The position numbers were made by a program, and so were the translations under genes. 64,000 nucleotides of DNA from CAZYMI01 sp964648505 (GTDB lineage Bacteria > Pseudomonadota > Alphaproteobacteria > Micavibrionales > Micavibrionaceae), in assembly GCA_964648505.1 (NCBI GenBank), contig CAZYMI010000007.1:1-64000 (forward strand), written 5' to 3'. Positions within the stretch are counted from its first letter, which is position 1. Every line of letters begins with the position of its first letter. The notes below the pieces were generated by a model. The model searched no databases, was not told the DNA's origin, and saw nothing but the letters and a program-made list of their open reading frames with translations. Positions 26,707 to 35,649 of the stretch are shown here, one piece after another.

Positions 26707-27564
26707 TCAACTAGTTAGGTTGCTTCTTAAAAGCTCTTTCAAGGCCAGAAGGTCAGCCCAAGCCTCAGCTTTTTTAGCGGGCAGGCGCAACAAGTTCGAT
26801 GGGGCATGGGTTACCAAAACAGGAATATCACGACTATTTTCACACGTATATGAATGAACACGGGATCTGAGTTTTTGAATCCCATCGGGTGTTGCAAGCA
26901 ATGTTTTTGTAACAGCCGCACCCGTCAGCAACAGAATCTGAGGTTGAACCAACGCAATATGCCGTCTGACAAAAGGGGTGCTGATATCTATTTCAGCCTG
27001 AGTTGGCGTTCTGTTACCCGGCGGCCGCCAATTCAAAATTGAAGTGACATAGCAGCTTTCCTGATCTGTCTGACCTTTTAAGCCCAAACCAATAAAGGAA
27101 AGCGCTTTCTCGAAAAGCTGGCCTGCTGGCCCTGCAAAAGATCTGCCTGTTCGATCTTCATCCGCATCGGGCGCATCACCAATAATCATGACGCAAGCAT
27201 TTGGGTTTCCATCTGCAAACACCATATTTGCTGCTGTTTTTTTGGCATCGATACCTTCAAATTTCTTTATAGTGTCTTTTAAACCAGCCAATGACTGGGC
27301 CGCTTGGGCTTGGGCTTGGGCTTCTTGTCGCAAAGCCTGTGAACCTGAAATTGACACAATTTGCTGGGGAGATGAACCCGACTTCTGGGTTGTTTTTAAA
27401 ACGGACAAGCCGGAATCTTCATCTGCCAGTACCTTCTTGGTATCCTGCCTTTGGGGGCTGGGCGCCTTAAAACTCATATGATTTTGGGGGCTGTCTTCTA
27501 AAACGCAGTCAACACCAACATCACGGTGCCACATCAAGGCAGAAATAGATGATAATTTACTCAT
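26707..27564 (-). CDS. Uracil-DNA glycosylase family 4 homologue, divergent
   Basis: Family 4 enzymes remove uracil from DNA and usually hold a 4Fe-4S cluster. This 285-residue protein has the family layout: motif A as GDAPDADEDRTGR (129-141), the NWRPPGNRTPT segment (178-188), and a C-terminal VTHAPSNLLR (251-260). It departs in key places. The four cysteines (20, 124, 171, 241) do not fall at the cluster positions I expect, and the HPA triad of the second active-site motif reads HAPS. The N-terminal 95 residues are low-complexity and rich in glutamine and alanine. Activity should not be assumed. Confidence 0.75.
   Translation of the reverse strand: MSKLSSISALMWHRDVGVDCVLEDSPQNHMSFKAPSPQRQDTKKVLADEDSGLSVLKTTQKSGSSPQQIVSISGSQALRQEAQAQAQAAQSLAGLKDTIKKFEGIDAKKTAANMVFADGNPNACVMIIGDAPDADEDRTGRSFAGPAGQLFEKALSFIGLGLKGQTDQESCYVTSILNWRPPGNRTPTQAEIDISTPFVRRHIALVQPQILLLTGAAVTKTLLATPDGIQKLRSRVHSYTCENSRDIPVLVTHAPSNLLRLPAKKAEAWADLLALKELLRSNLTS
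27302..27323. repeat. Short tandem repeat (GCTTGG) inside glycosylase gene
   Basis: The hexamer GCTTGG occurs 3.7 times in a row and encodes Ala-Gln repeats in the N-terminal low-complexity region. Changes in copy number would keep the frame. Confidence 0.8.
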
Positions 27565-27672
27565 ACATCTTATCTACCGCACAACCTATACCCTGTCAGC
27601 CCTGAAAGTGGCATAAATACTGATTGAGACTAGGCAGCGCCTTAAGTTTAGACTACTTTTAAAACATGCCAT

Positions 27673-27680
27673 CCCCCCCC
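27673..27680. repeat. Poly-C tract (C8) at 5' end of pseudopilin-like gene
   Basis: Eight C in a row lie between an ATG (27666) and the following long reading frame. With eight C the ATG frame ends at a TAA (27693-27695 region); with nine C it would join the long frame. See the gene entry and findings. Confidence 0.85.
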
Positions 27681-27721
27681 GCAAACAGCTTAACCTAAGA
27701 CAATCTGGGAATGTTCTGTTT

Positions 27722-28453
27722 TTGATCCTGATTGCGGTCGCGCTTTTCGCGGCACTGTCTTATGCAGTATCAAATTCAAACCGCGTCGGCGGCAGTGCCA
27801 CCGAAACTGAAATGGCGGCAGCGTTTGACGAAATTATGAGTGTTGTGGCAGGCCACCGTGCCGCCGTGCAACGCATGATCGCCAATGGCGTTGATACCAA
27901 TGACGGCATTGGCGCAACCTATCCATTAGTTGGTTGGGGCGCATCAAATAGCGCCGGCTACCCATTCGATAATGTTAAATGCCCCAGTGCAGGTACAAAT
28001 CACACTTGCAAAATTTATCATCCTCAAGGCGGTGGTTTGACCTATTTTAATTTTCCCAAATTGCACCCGACGCTGGTTGCTTTGCCAAATAACTGGACAT
28101 CAAACGCGATAACAAAAGGCTGGTGGTCTGACAGCACGGGCACCTACCAACAAGGTGGAACAGCAGCTTTTGATTACCTTTATAATATCAGAATTACACG
28201 GCCATTTTGCGATTACATTAATAAACGGCTGGGAAATCCAGCGGTTGATAGCCACTCAGGTTCTGGCTCAGCTTCAAATCCAAGTGCTATTGGCTTTACG
28301 TATCAACTTGGAGGTACAGGGCTGTCTGACAGCGCTTCTGGACTAGCGGGCGCTAACGCGGCCCTTCATCTTCGTGATAGGGATATGGGCTGCTGGCATT
28401 CTCAAGCTGATGGTGGCACCTATATCTTCACCGCGCTAATTTTACTGCGCTAA
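27722..28453 (+). CDS. Pseudopilin-like exported protein, 5' end uncertain (possible frameshift)
   Basis: From the TTG at 27722 the frame gives 243 residues. The same frame is open back to 27617, and just upstream of the TTG it encodes RQSGNVLFL, so the protein as a whole would have a short basic leader, a glycine, and a long hydrophobic helix, as in type IV pilin-like proteins. Cysteines (VKCPSAG, HTCKIY, FCDYINKRLG, MGCWHS) suggest an extracellular fold. No ATG lies in this frame; the ATG at 27666 is out of frame by one base at the C8 tract. With one more C the product would be 262 residues. Whether this is a sequencing error, phase variation or decay is unknown. Confidence 0.65.
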   Translation: MILIAVALFAALSYAVSNSNRVGGSATETEMAAAFDEIMSVVAGHRAAVQRMIANGVDTNDGIGATYPLVGWGASNSAGYPFDNVKCPSAGTNHTCKIYHPQGGGLTYFNFPKLHPTLVALPNNWTSNAITKGWWSDSTGTYQQGGTAAFDYLYNIRITRPFCDYINKRLGNPAVDSHSGSGSASNPSAIGFTYQLGGTGLSDSASGLAGANAALHLRDRDMGCWHSQADGGTYIFTALILLR

Positions 28454-28536
28454 AGATTAAAACTCCGATTTTTGGGATCGTTTTTTAGTTTCTAACATTG
28501 TGATAGAATATTTGATCTAAAGTGAAAGCTTGTTCT

Positions 28537-30186
28537 ATGTCAAATCCTCTCCGTCCTGACCGTGAAATTCTGCCTTACGATATTGTGATCATCGGCGGCG
28601 GCCCTGCAGGCTTATCATGTGCCATCAAAATCAAGCAACTTTGTGCAATCACTGAAAAACATCTTTCAGTTTGCGTGCTTGAAAAGGGATCGGAAATTGG
28701 CGCGCATTCATTATCGGGCGCCGTGTTCGAAACCCGCGCGCTTGACGAACTTATCCCTGACTGGAAAGACAAAGACGCACCGCTTGATACACCCGCCGGT
28801 GAAGACAGATTTTTATGGCTTACAAAAATCATGTCTTTTCGGTTGCCCACGCCGCCGCAAATGAAAAACCACGGCAACTATATTATTTCGCTCGGGCTTC
28901 TGACACGCTGGCTTGCACAACAAGCTGAAGCGCTGGGCGTTGAAATTTATCCGGGTTTTGCAGCGGCTGAAATTTTATACAATACTGACGGGTCTGTAAA
29001 AGGTGTAGCTACAGGTGATCTGGGGGTCAACAAAGCGGGAGAGAAAACTGACACTTTTACACCCGGCGTTGAAATTCATGCGCAGCAAGTTGTTTTTGCA
29101 GAAGGATGCCACGGATCACTGACCAAGCAGCTTATTCAAAAATTTGATTTGCGCAAAAATGCAAGCCCGCAAACTTATGGCCTGGGCGTAAAAGAATTAT
29201 GGGAGATTGACCCCGCCTTGCACAAACAAGGATCTATTACGCACACAATCGGTTGGCCTGTTGACGGGAAAACTTATGGCGGTTCGTGGCTTTATCACTT
29301 AAAGGGAAATCTTGTTTCAGTAGGGTTTGTCATTGGCCTTGATTATTCCAATCCTTACCTTTCTCCTTTTGAAGAAATGCAGCGCTTTAAAACGCACCCT
29401 GCAATTGCGCCTTTGTTTAAAAATGGACGACGTATTTCTTATGGGGCGCGGGCGCTTGTGGAAGGCGGCTTGCAATCATTGCCGAAATTGACCATGCCGG
29501 GCGCTTTATTAGTTGGTGATACAGCAGGCTTTTTGAATGTTGCCAAAATAAAGGGCAACCACACGGCCATGAAATCAGGCATGCTTGCTGCAGAAGCCTT
29601 ATTCACCTTATTCAACACAAACGAAGCCGCAGGCAAGGAATGTTTTGAATACCAGCGTTTATTTGAAAAAAGCTGGATTTACAAAGAGCTTTATAAAGTA
29701 CGCAATATTCGACCCGGCTTTAGGTGGGGCAGATTACTGGGGCTTATTCATGCTGCTTTTCAAACAGCTGGCGGCTGGATGATCCCTTATACTCTAAAAA
29801 ATCATGCCGATCATAAAAGCCTAACCCTTGCTAAAGACAGCGTACAAATCAGCTACCCAAAACCTGATGGTACCTTAACTTTTGACAGGCTTTCGAGTGT
29901 TTATTTATCAAATACCAACCACGAAGAAGACCAGCCCTGTCATTTACAGTTAAAAGACCCCTTAATTCCCATTCAAAAAAACCTGCCAGACTACGCTGAA
30001 CCCGCTCAACGCTACTGCCCGGCAGGCGTTTATGAAATTATAGTAGGCGCAGATGGGGTTCAAAAATTTCAGATCAATGCACAAAACTGTGTTCACTGCA
30101 AAACATGTGATATCAAAGATCCGGCACAAAATATCAACTGGGCTACCCCGCAAGGCGGCGGTGGCCCCACTTACCAGATGATGTAA
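28537..30186 (+). CDS. Electron transfer flavoprotein-ubiquinone oxidoreductase
   Basis: ETF-QO passes electrons from ETF, reduced by acyl-CoA and other dehydrogenases, to ubiquinone at the inner membrane. The 549 residues have the N-terminal FAD loop VIIGGGPAGLSCA, the SLSGAVFE segment, the middle FAD/quinone domain, and a C-terminal 4Fe-4S domain with cysteines in RYCPAGVYE and NCVHCKTCDIKDP. The product ends GGGGPTYQMM, as in most homologues. I prefer the ATG at 28537 to the GTG at 28522. The TPR gene follows 2 nt after its stop. Confidence 0.96.
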   Translation: MSNPLRPDREILPYDIVIIGGGPAGLSCAIKIKQLCAITEKHLSVCVLEKGSEIGAHSLSGAVFETRALDELIPDWKDKDAPLDTPAGEDRFLWLTKIMSFRLPTPPQMKNHGNYIISLGLLTRWLAQQAEALGVEIYPGFAAAEILYNTDGSVKGVATGDLGVNKAGEKTDTFTPGVEIHAQQVVFAEGCHGSLTKQLIQKFDLRKNASPQTYGLGVKELWEIDPALHKQGSITHTIGWPVDGKTYGGSWLYHLKGNLVSVGFVIGLDYSNPYLSPFEEMQRFKTHPAIAPLFKNGRRISYGARALVEGGLQSLPKLTMPGALLVGDTAGFLNVAKIKGNHTAMKSGMLAAEALFTLFNTNEAAGKECFEYQRLFEKSWIYKELYKVRNIRPGFRWGRLLGLIHAAFQTAGGWMIPYTLKNHADHKSLTLAKDSVQISYPKPDGTLTFDRLSSVYLSNTNHEEDQPCHLQLKDPLIPIQKNLPDYAEPAQRYCPAGVYEIIVGADGVQKFQINAQNCVHCKTCDIKDPAQNINWATPQGGGGPTYQMM

Positions 30187-30188
30187 CC

Positions 30189-31982
30189 ATGAACAAAAAA
30201 AACCTTCTGACCTATGGCCTACTGACACTTGCTGCTGGCGCGTATTTTGGCACGCTGATGGTCGAACGCGCCCTTGATAATAAGATTGGAAAATCGCTTT
30301 CTGCACCCGGCTTTGGTGAATTTCTGATCGATCCAGGAAAAACGTTCGATAATATTCCTGTTCCTGCCTATCAGGCGCAAACAACAGCAGGAAAATATCT
30401 TTCAGCAATATTTGCGCAAAATTTATCTGACTGGAATAACGCATTCATTTTCTTTGACAGCGTTTTAAAAGACCAGCCAGAAAACAACGAACTTAAACAA
30501 CGTGTCATGATGCTCGCACTGGGCGCAGGGCAATTTGATCGTGCGGGTCAACTGGCCCGCGAACTTTATAAAAAAGATCCTGGGCAACCCATCGTGTCCG
30601 TGATGCTTACCTTAGAAAATATACGCCAAAATAATTTTGAAAAGGCGCAAGACTCTTTAAAATCAATTCCCGGGACTGGTATAGGCGCTTTAATTAAACC
30701 GTTCTTGCAGGCCTGGATTTCAGCCGCCGGTAAAAAAGTCGTTGATACTTCTATTTTAATGCAAACAGGATCTTATTATCACGCCTTTCTGGTTTCAGAC
30801 TATCTGGGTAAGGGTGCCGAGTTTGTCACAACTCATCAAAAAGAGCTTGATCGGATAGAGCCTTACGATCTGGAACGTATTGCTGATATTTTATCCGCCC
30901 ATAGCAATTTCAAAGAAGCTGAGAAATTATACCAGCTTTCTGCTGCCTCACATGACGGCAATGATCGTTTAAAACGCAAACTTGATTCTCTTAAAATTGG
31001 TCAAATAAAAAAAGATGATCTGATTGCCCTGCCCGTCACATCACCAGCCGAAGGCATGGCGGAAGCTTTATATGATATTGCTGTGATACTGGTACGTGAA
31101 GGGTCTGATGAAACGGGCCATATTTTTGCGCGGCTGGCATTGTCGCTTGCCCCGCAAAAAACATCTGCAAAAGTTTTGCTTGCTGTCATTGCCACAAAAG
31201 GCGGCAGACTTGATGATGCGATTGATTTATACAAAACCATTCCAGCCAACGACGTTGATTATATTGAAGCGCAGCAGCGCATTGCTTCGTTATTAGAACA
31301 AAGTGACAGATCAACAGAAGCATTAAAAGTTCTACAGGCTGTGATAACAAAAAGCGATGACATTGAAACCCTGATCTCGCTGGGTGATTTATACCGTCAT
31401 CAAGAAAATTACAAAGAAGCACTTGATGCCTATAATAAAGCCTTTGCCAAACTCAACAACAAAATACCCGCTGAACACTGGGAACTTCTTTATGCACGCG
31501 GCATTGCACTTGAACGGTTAAAACGCTGGCCTGAAGCAGAAAAGGACTTTCAAGCCGCACTTGCATACCAACCTGATCACCCTTATGTACTGAACTATCT
31601 TGCTTATACCTGGGTGGATCAGGGTGTAAATATCGATCAATCGCTTGAAATGTTAAAACGTGCTGTTCGCCTGAAACCTGATGATGGTTTTATTACCGAC
31701 TCTTTGGGTTGGGCTTATTATCGCGCCGGAAAATTTACAGAAGCTACTGAATATCTTGAACTGGCAATTGCCCTTGTACCCTATGATGCAACAATCAACG
31801 ATCATCTGGGGGATGCGTACTGGCAGGTTGGCCGTAAACGTGAAGCTGAATTTCAATGGAAACGCGCTTTAAATGCTAAGAATATTGAGCCGGAAATAAA
31901 GTTAGCCATTGAAGAAAAACTGGCAAATGGCCTTACAACTCATCTGGCCTCAACAAAAAGTGATGCCCCTAAAACACCGTGA
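30189..31982 (+). CDS. Tetratricopeptide repeat protein, membrane-anchored
   Basis: The 597-residue protein starts with a positively charged end and one hydrophobic helix (about 6-24), so it is anchored or exported. Multiple TPR units follow, clearest in the second half (for example SLGWAYYRAGKFTEATEYLE and DHLGDAYWQVGRKREAEFQW). TPR arrays bind partner proteins; no catalytic domain is visible. It is sandwiched between ETF-QO (2 nt) and ispE (overlap of 4 nt), so it is in one transcript with them. A role in envelope assembly is plausible but not shown. Confidence 0.88.
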   Translation: MNKKNLLTYGLLTLAAGAYFGTLMVERALDNKIGKSLSAPGFGEFLIDPGKTFDNIPVPAYQAQTTAGKYLSAIFAQNLSDWNNAFIFFDSVLKDQPENNELKQRVMMLALGAGQFDRAGQLARELYKKDPGQPIVSVMLTLENIRQNNFEKAQDSLKSIPGTGIGALIKPFLQAWISAAGKKVVDTSILMQTGSYYHAFLVSDYLGKGAEFVTTHQKELDRIEPYDLERIADILSAHSNFKEAEKLYQLSAASHDGNDRLKRKLDSLKIGQIKKDDLIALPVTSPAEGMAEALYDIAVILVREGSDETGHIFARLALSLAPQKTSAKVLLAVIATKGGRLDDAIDLYKTIPANDVDYIEAQQRIASLLEQSDRSTEALKVLQAVITKSDDIETLISLGDLYRHQENYKEALDAYNKAFAKLNNKIPAEHWELLYARGIALERLKRWPEAEKDFQAALAYQPDHPYVLNYLAYTWVDQGVNIDQSLEMLKRAVRLKPDDGFITDSLGWAYYRAGKFTEATEYLELAIALVPYDATINDHLGDAYWQVGRKREAEFQWKRALNAKNIEPEIKLAIEEKLANGLTTHLASTKSDAPKTP

Positions 31983-32821
31983 TACAAGCTGTTGCACCAG
32001 CAAAAATAAATCTTTCGCTTCACATTACTGGCAAGCGTGCTGATGGTTACCACACGCTTCAATCTATTGTTACATTTTCAGATTTTGGTGATGAAATAAC
32101 GCTTAGCCCCTCTAAGCTTGGGCCCGCTATAACACTTGAAGGGCCTTTTTCTTCTGGCTTAAGCAGCTCAGATAACCTTGCGCTCAAAGCTTTGCATCTT
32201 ATCTGCGCGGCACTCAAAATTAACCCTCAGTTTCATATTCATCTTGTAAAAAAAATTCCGTATGGTGCGGGCCTTGGTGGTGGATCTGCAGATGCCGCTT
32301 GTATTATAAAGCTTGTCTTAAAATACACAAAAATGGAATTGCCTGCGCAGCAACTTAATGACCTTTTATTGTCTTTAGGCGCAGATGTCCCCATATGTTA
32401 CTACGGCAAGACCGCTTTTATGCAAGGCATCGGGGAACAAATCTCCGCTCTTAAAATGCCTGAATTTTTTGCCGTTCTGGCCTGCCCGCCTATTCACTGT
32501 GTAACCAAAGATTTATTTAGGCAGATCTACCCCCCTTATACACAAACAATGCCCTGTCCATCTGCCGTCTCTTTAGAAGCCTTAACTGAATTAAATAATG
32601 ATTTTACAGTACCAGCCATAGCCCTTCATCCGGAATTGGCCTTGGTACAAAAAGCGCTTGAAAAAACCGAGCATGTAAAACTGATCAGGCTCAGTGGCAG
32701 CGGTGCCTGCTGGTTTGGCCTTTATGCCAGAAAACCCGAAGCTTTACGTGCGGCCCAAACCCTTTCAAATGCTGAAAAAAGCTGGTTTATACAGCCCGTT
32801 TGCCTGAACGCCAGTCTTTGA
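31979..32821 (+). CDS. ispE: 4-diphosphocytidyl-2-C-methyl-D-erythritol kinase
   Basis: IspE is the ATP-dependent kinase of the non-mevalonate (MEP) isoprenoid pathway. The 280-residue GHMP kinase has the start APAKINLSLHITGKRADGYH, the ATP loop PYGAGLGGGSADAAC, and the C-terminal LSGSGACWFGLY motif. The start is GTG, overlapping the stop of the TPR gene as GTGA, so translation is coupled. Confidence 0.96.
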   Translation: MIQAVAPAKINLSLHITGKRADGYHTLQSIVTFSDFGDEITLSPSKLGPAITLEGPFSSGLSSSDNLALKALHLICAALKINPQFHIHLVKKIPYGAGLGGGSADAACIIKLVLKYTKMELPAQQLNDLLLSLGADVPICYYGKTAFMQGIGEQISALKMPEFFAVLACPPIHCVTKDLFRQIYPPYTQTMPCPSAVSLEALTELNNDFTVPAIALHPELALVQKALEKTEHVKLIRLSGSGACWFGLYARKPEALRAAQTLSNAEKSWFIQPVCLNASL

Positions 32822-32837
32822 TATATAGTGCCGCGCC

Positions 32838-33731
32838 ATGGATATGAACTTTAAAATTGCCGCCTTTTACCGCTTCACACCGCAAGCCGATATTCCTGCG
32901 CTTGCTGATGCGCTACGCGTGCGTTTTCAAGATCTTGGTGTTATGGGCACAGTCTTGCTGGCCCCTGAAGGGGTGAATGGTACAATCGCGGCACCCCCTG
33001 CACAACTTGATCAAGCGGTGCAGATACTCATCACACTTACCGGTATTATTGAAGAGGAAATAAAATATTCTCACTCTGAAACTAAACCTTTTTTACGATT
33101 AAAAATTCGTCCCAAAAAAGAAATCATCACCTTTAAACAACCCCAAGCTGACCCTTCAAAGCTTTCCGGTACTTATGTGGAACCTGAAAACTGGAACAAT
33201 ATTATTACAGACCCTGATGTTACAGTTTTAGATACGCGTAATATCTATGAAACAAAAATAGGTATCTTTGAAAAAGCGATTGACCCGAAAATTGAAACCT
33301 TCACTGAATTTGCAGCCTTCGTACGGCGCGAACTTGACCCAACACGACACAAAAAAATTGCCATGTTCTGCACCGGCGGGATCAGATGTGAAAAAGCATC
33401 TGCTTTTATGCGCGCTGAAGGCTTTCCTGAAGTTTATCATCTTAAAGGTGGTATTTTAAAATATCTTGAAACCGTTCCTGCCCAAGACAGCTTATGGCAT
33501 GGTGAATGTTACGTTTTTGATCGCCGTATGGGTGTGCAGCATGGCCTTGAAGTGGGTAAGCATGCAATGTGTTATGCCTGCGGGTACCCTGTAACCCCAG
33601 ACGATATTGCGCATTCGCATTTTGAAAAAGGCGTATCGTGCAGCAACTGCATAGACACAACATCACCGGAAGATAAGGCGCGTTTCCGTATGCGCCAAAA
33701 ACAAATTGATGCTGGTACTATTGCGGCTTAA
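32838..33731 (+). CDS. trhO: tRNA uridine(34) hydroxylase TrhO (rhodanese-like)
   Basis: TrhO uses oxygen to hydroxylate U34 of certain tRNAs, the first step to 5-carboxymethoxyuridine. The 297 residues show an N-terminal acylphosphatase-like domain (FKIAAFYRF, LLAPEGVNGTIA), a rhodanese domain with catalytic Cys in FCTGGIRCEKA, and a C-terminal zinc-ribbon-like region (MCYACGYPV, VSCSNC). It lies 16 nt after ispE. Its 3' end overlaps bamD on the other strand by 14 nt. Confidence 0.94.
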   Translation: MDMNFKIAAFYRFTPQADIPALADALRVRFQDLGVMGTVLLAPEGVNGTIAAPPAQLDQAVQILITLTGIIEEEIKYSHSETKPFLRLKIRPKKEIITFKQPQADPSKLSGTYVEPENWNNIITDPDVTVLDTRNIYETKIGIFEKAIDPKIETFTEFAAFVRRELDPTRHKKIAMFCTGGIRCEKASAFMRAEGFPEVYHLKGGILKYLETVPAQDSLWHGECYVFDRRMGVQHGLEVGKHAMCYACGYPVTPDDIAHSHFEKGVSCSNCIDTTSPEDKARFRMRQKQIDAGTIAA

Positions 33732-34554
33732 GCAACCCTTCGATGGTGCGGTCGACAAAGCTTCGATTATCTTCCAACTTTTTACGCTGCACAGGGTCAA
33801 GCAAGGCATAAGTTTCCTGATACCATTTTGATCCCGGAAAATTATAACCTAAAACAGCCGCAACACGGGTTGCTTCTTCACGAAGACCTAAAGAAAGATA
33901 GGATTCGACCAGCCTGTGTAAAGCTTCAGGTGTGTGGGTTGTGGTCTGATATGATCTGACAACCGTACGAAACCGATTGATTGCCGCGTTATATTCACCC
34001 CGTGTTAAATAATAACGGCCAATTTCCATTTCCTGACCCGCAAGATGATCTTGCGTCAGATCACGCTTGAGCGTTGCATCGCGCTTATAGGTGCTTTCAG
34101 GAAATCTTTTAATCAGCGTATCAAATGACTCAAGTGCTTTTGCTGTCATTTCCTGATCACGCGACACATCTGATATTTGTTCATAATAGGATAGACCTAT
34201 CAAATACAAAGCGTAGTCAATCCGCACATGCCCCGGGTGCAGTTCCATAAACCGTTCAAGGGTTAAAACTGCCTCATCATAACGGCCCGCCTCATAGTAA
34301 GCATAACCTGCCATAATCTGAGCCTGATTAGACCATTTTGAATACGGGTGCTCACGTTCAAGATCTTCAAAAAGTTTTGCGGCCTCAGCATATTTTTTTT
34401 CGTCCAGCGCATCGGCGGCCTCGTTATACATTTCTTCAACGGGGCGGGTATCTGTTTTAATAATATCATCCCCTTCTTTTTTATCAGCGCTGCAAGCAGA
34501 CAAAAAAAGGATCGATACAAAAATAATATAAAAAGGGAATAAACGGAATTTCAT
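33718..34554 (-). CDS. bamD: Outer membrane assembly lipoprotein BamD
   Basis: BamD is an essential subunit of the BAM complex that folds outer membrane proteins. The 278-residue precursor has a signal peptide with a lipobox LFLSAC (modified C21). TPR repeats follow (for example EDLEREHPYSKWSNQAQIMA and GRYDEAVLTLERF). Length and repeats match the family. It lies 22 nt after lpxC on the same strand, the usual lpxC-bamD order. Confidence 0.95.
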   Translation of the reverse strand: MKFRLFPFYIIFVSILFLSACSADKKEGDDIIKTDTRPVEEMYNEAADALDEKKYAEAAKLFEDLEREHPYSKWSNQAQIMAGYAYYEAGRYDEAVLTLERFMELHPGHVRIDYALYLIGLSYYEQISDVSRDQEMTAKALESFDTLIKRFPESTYKRDATLKRDLTQDHLAGQEMEIGRYYLTRGEYNAAINRFRTVVRSYQTTTHTPEALHRLVESYLSLGLREEATRVAAVLGYNFPGSKWYQETYALLDPVQRKKLEDNRSFVDRTIEGLLKPQ

Positions 34555-34576
34555 AAGCTGAAGAATAGCGGTTTTG

Positions 34577-35437
34577 TTAAGCTTGGTCTACAAGTTCCCA
34601 CGCGCCTTCTGTTTCAAACAATTTCCGCAAAGCGGCATTGTTCATGGCATGGCCCGCCTTAAAGCCCTCATAAGCACCTAAAATAGGCGCACCAGCAAGA
34701 TACATATCGCCCACAGCATCTAACGTTTTATGGCGTACAAATTCATTTTCGAACCGCAAGCCTTCAACATTCATAATTTTATCTGCATCAAGAACGATTG
34801 CGTTATCGAGCGATCCCCCCAGAGCAAGACCATTCTTGCGCATAAATTCGACTTCATGGGCAAAGCCAAATGTACGCGCTTCCGCCACATCATGCCTGAA
34901 GTTTCCATTCATCATCGTTGTTTGAAAAGTCTGATGGCCGATTTTTGGATGAACAAAATTAATTTCAAAAGAAAAACTGCTTTCATCTGAGGGCTTCAAT
35001 TCAACAACTTTGTCATCCTCTTCAATGCGAATAGTTTTTAAGATACGAATTACGCGTCGCTTTTGGTTTTGAGGAACAACCCCTACCTTATCAATCGCCT
35101 TCACAAAAGGATCGGAACTGCCATCAAGAATAGGTACTTCAGGCCCGTTGATATCAAGACGGGCATTATCAATACCGCACCCGTGCAAGGCTGCCATGAT
35201 ATGCTCAATCGTGCTAACAGAAACGCCTTCTGTATTGGAGATAATTGTACAAAGTTTTGTATCGATAACACGGTCCCACATCGCTGGAATAATATTATTT
35301 TTTTCGGTCACATCGATACGGACAAAAACAATACCCGAACCCACAGGTGCAGGATGAATCGTGATACCGACGGGCTTGCCTGAATGAAGGCCAACCCCTT
35401 CAAGAATTACCGAATTTGCAAGCGTTTGCTGAAACAT
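34577..35437 (-). CDS. lpxC: UDP-3-O-acyl-N-acetylglucosamine deacetylase
   Basis: LpxC is the zinc-dependent committed step of lipid A synthesis. In 286 residues the zinc ligands H79 (TIEHIMAALHG), H236 and D240 (RHKTLDAVGD) and the catalytic H263 (AGHAMN) are all present. The length is slightly short but complete. In many alphaproteobacteria lpxC follows ftsZ directly; here a phosphotransferase gene in the opposite orientation lies between them. The 212-nt gap 35438-35649 must hold its promoter and that of the divergent phosphotransferase. Confidence 0.97.
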   Translation of the reverse strand: MFQQTLANSVILEGVGLHSGKPVGITIHPAPVGSGIVFVRIDVTEKNNIIPAMWDRVIDTKLCTIISNTEGVSVSTIEHIMAALHGCGIDNARLDINGPEVPILDGSSDPFVKAIDKVGVVPQNQKRRVIRILKTIRIEEDDKVVELKPSDESSFSFEINFVHPKIGHQTFQTTMMNGNFRHDVAEARTFGFAHEVEFMRKNGLALGGSLDNAIVLDADKIMNVEGLRFENEFVRHKTLDAVGDMYLAGAPILGAYEGFKAGHAMNNAALRKLFETEGAWELVDQA

Positions 35438-35649
35438 GATTTTTTATATTCAAGGGCTATAGAGATTAAATTATCAATTGAATCATTTTATCGCTGATCT
35501 GTGCAAATGCACAATTCACGCTTTGTCTCGGTTTGTAACAGCAATTTATATAAGAAAAACAAACAGTTATTTTCGTTTCTCTTAAGGCAAAAACACCTTT
35601 AAATTACAGGTTTCTTGTATCTATAATATAGTTATGGTAATAAAAAATC

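Noticed and set aside
28460..28495. Hairpin-like CGAT/ATCG with T run after the pseudopilin-like gene
   Set aside because: The stem is only 4 bp, too weak to call a terminator.
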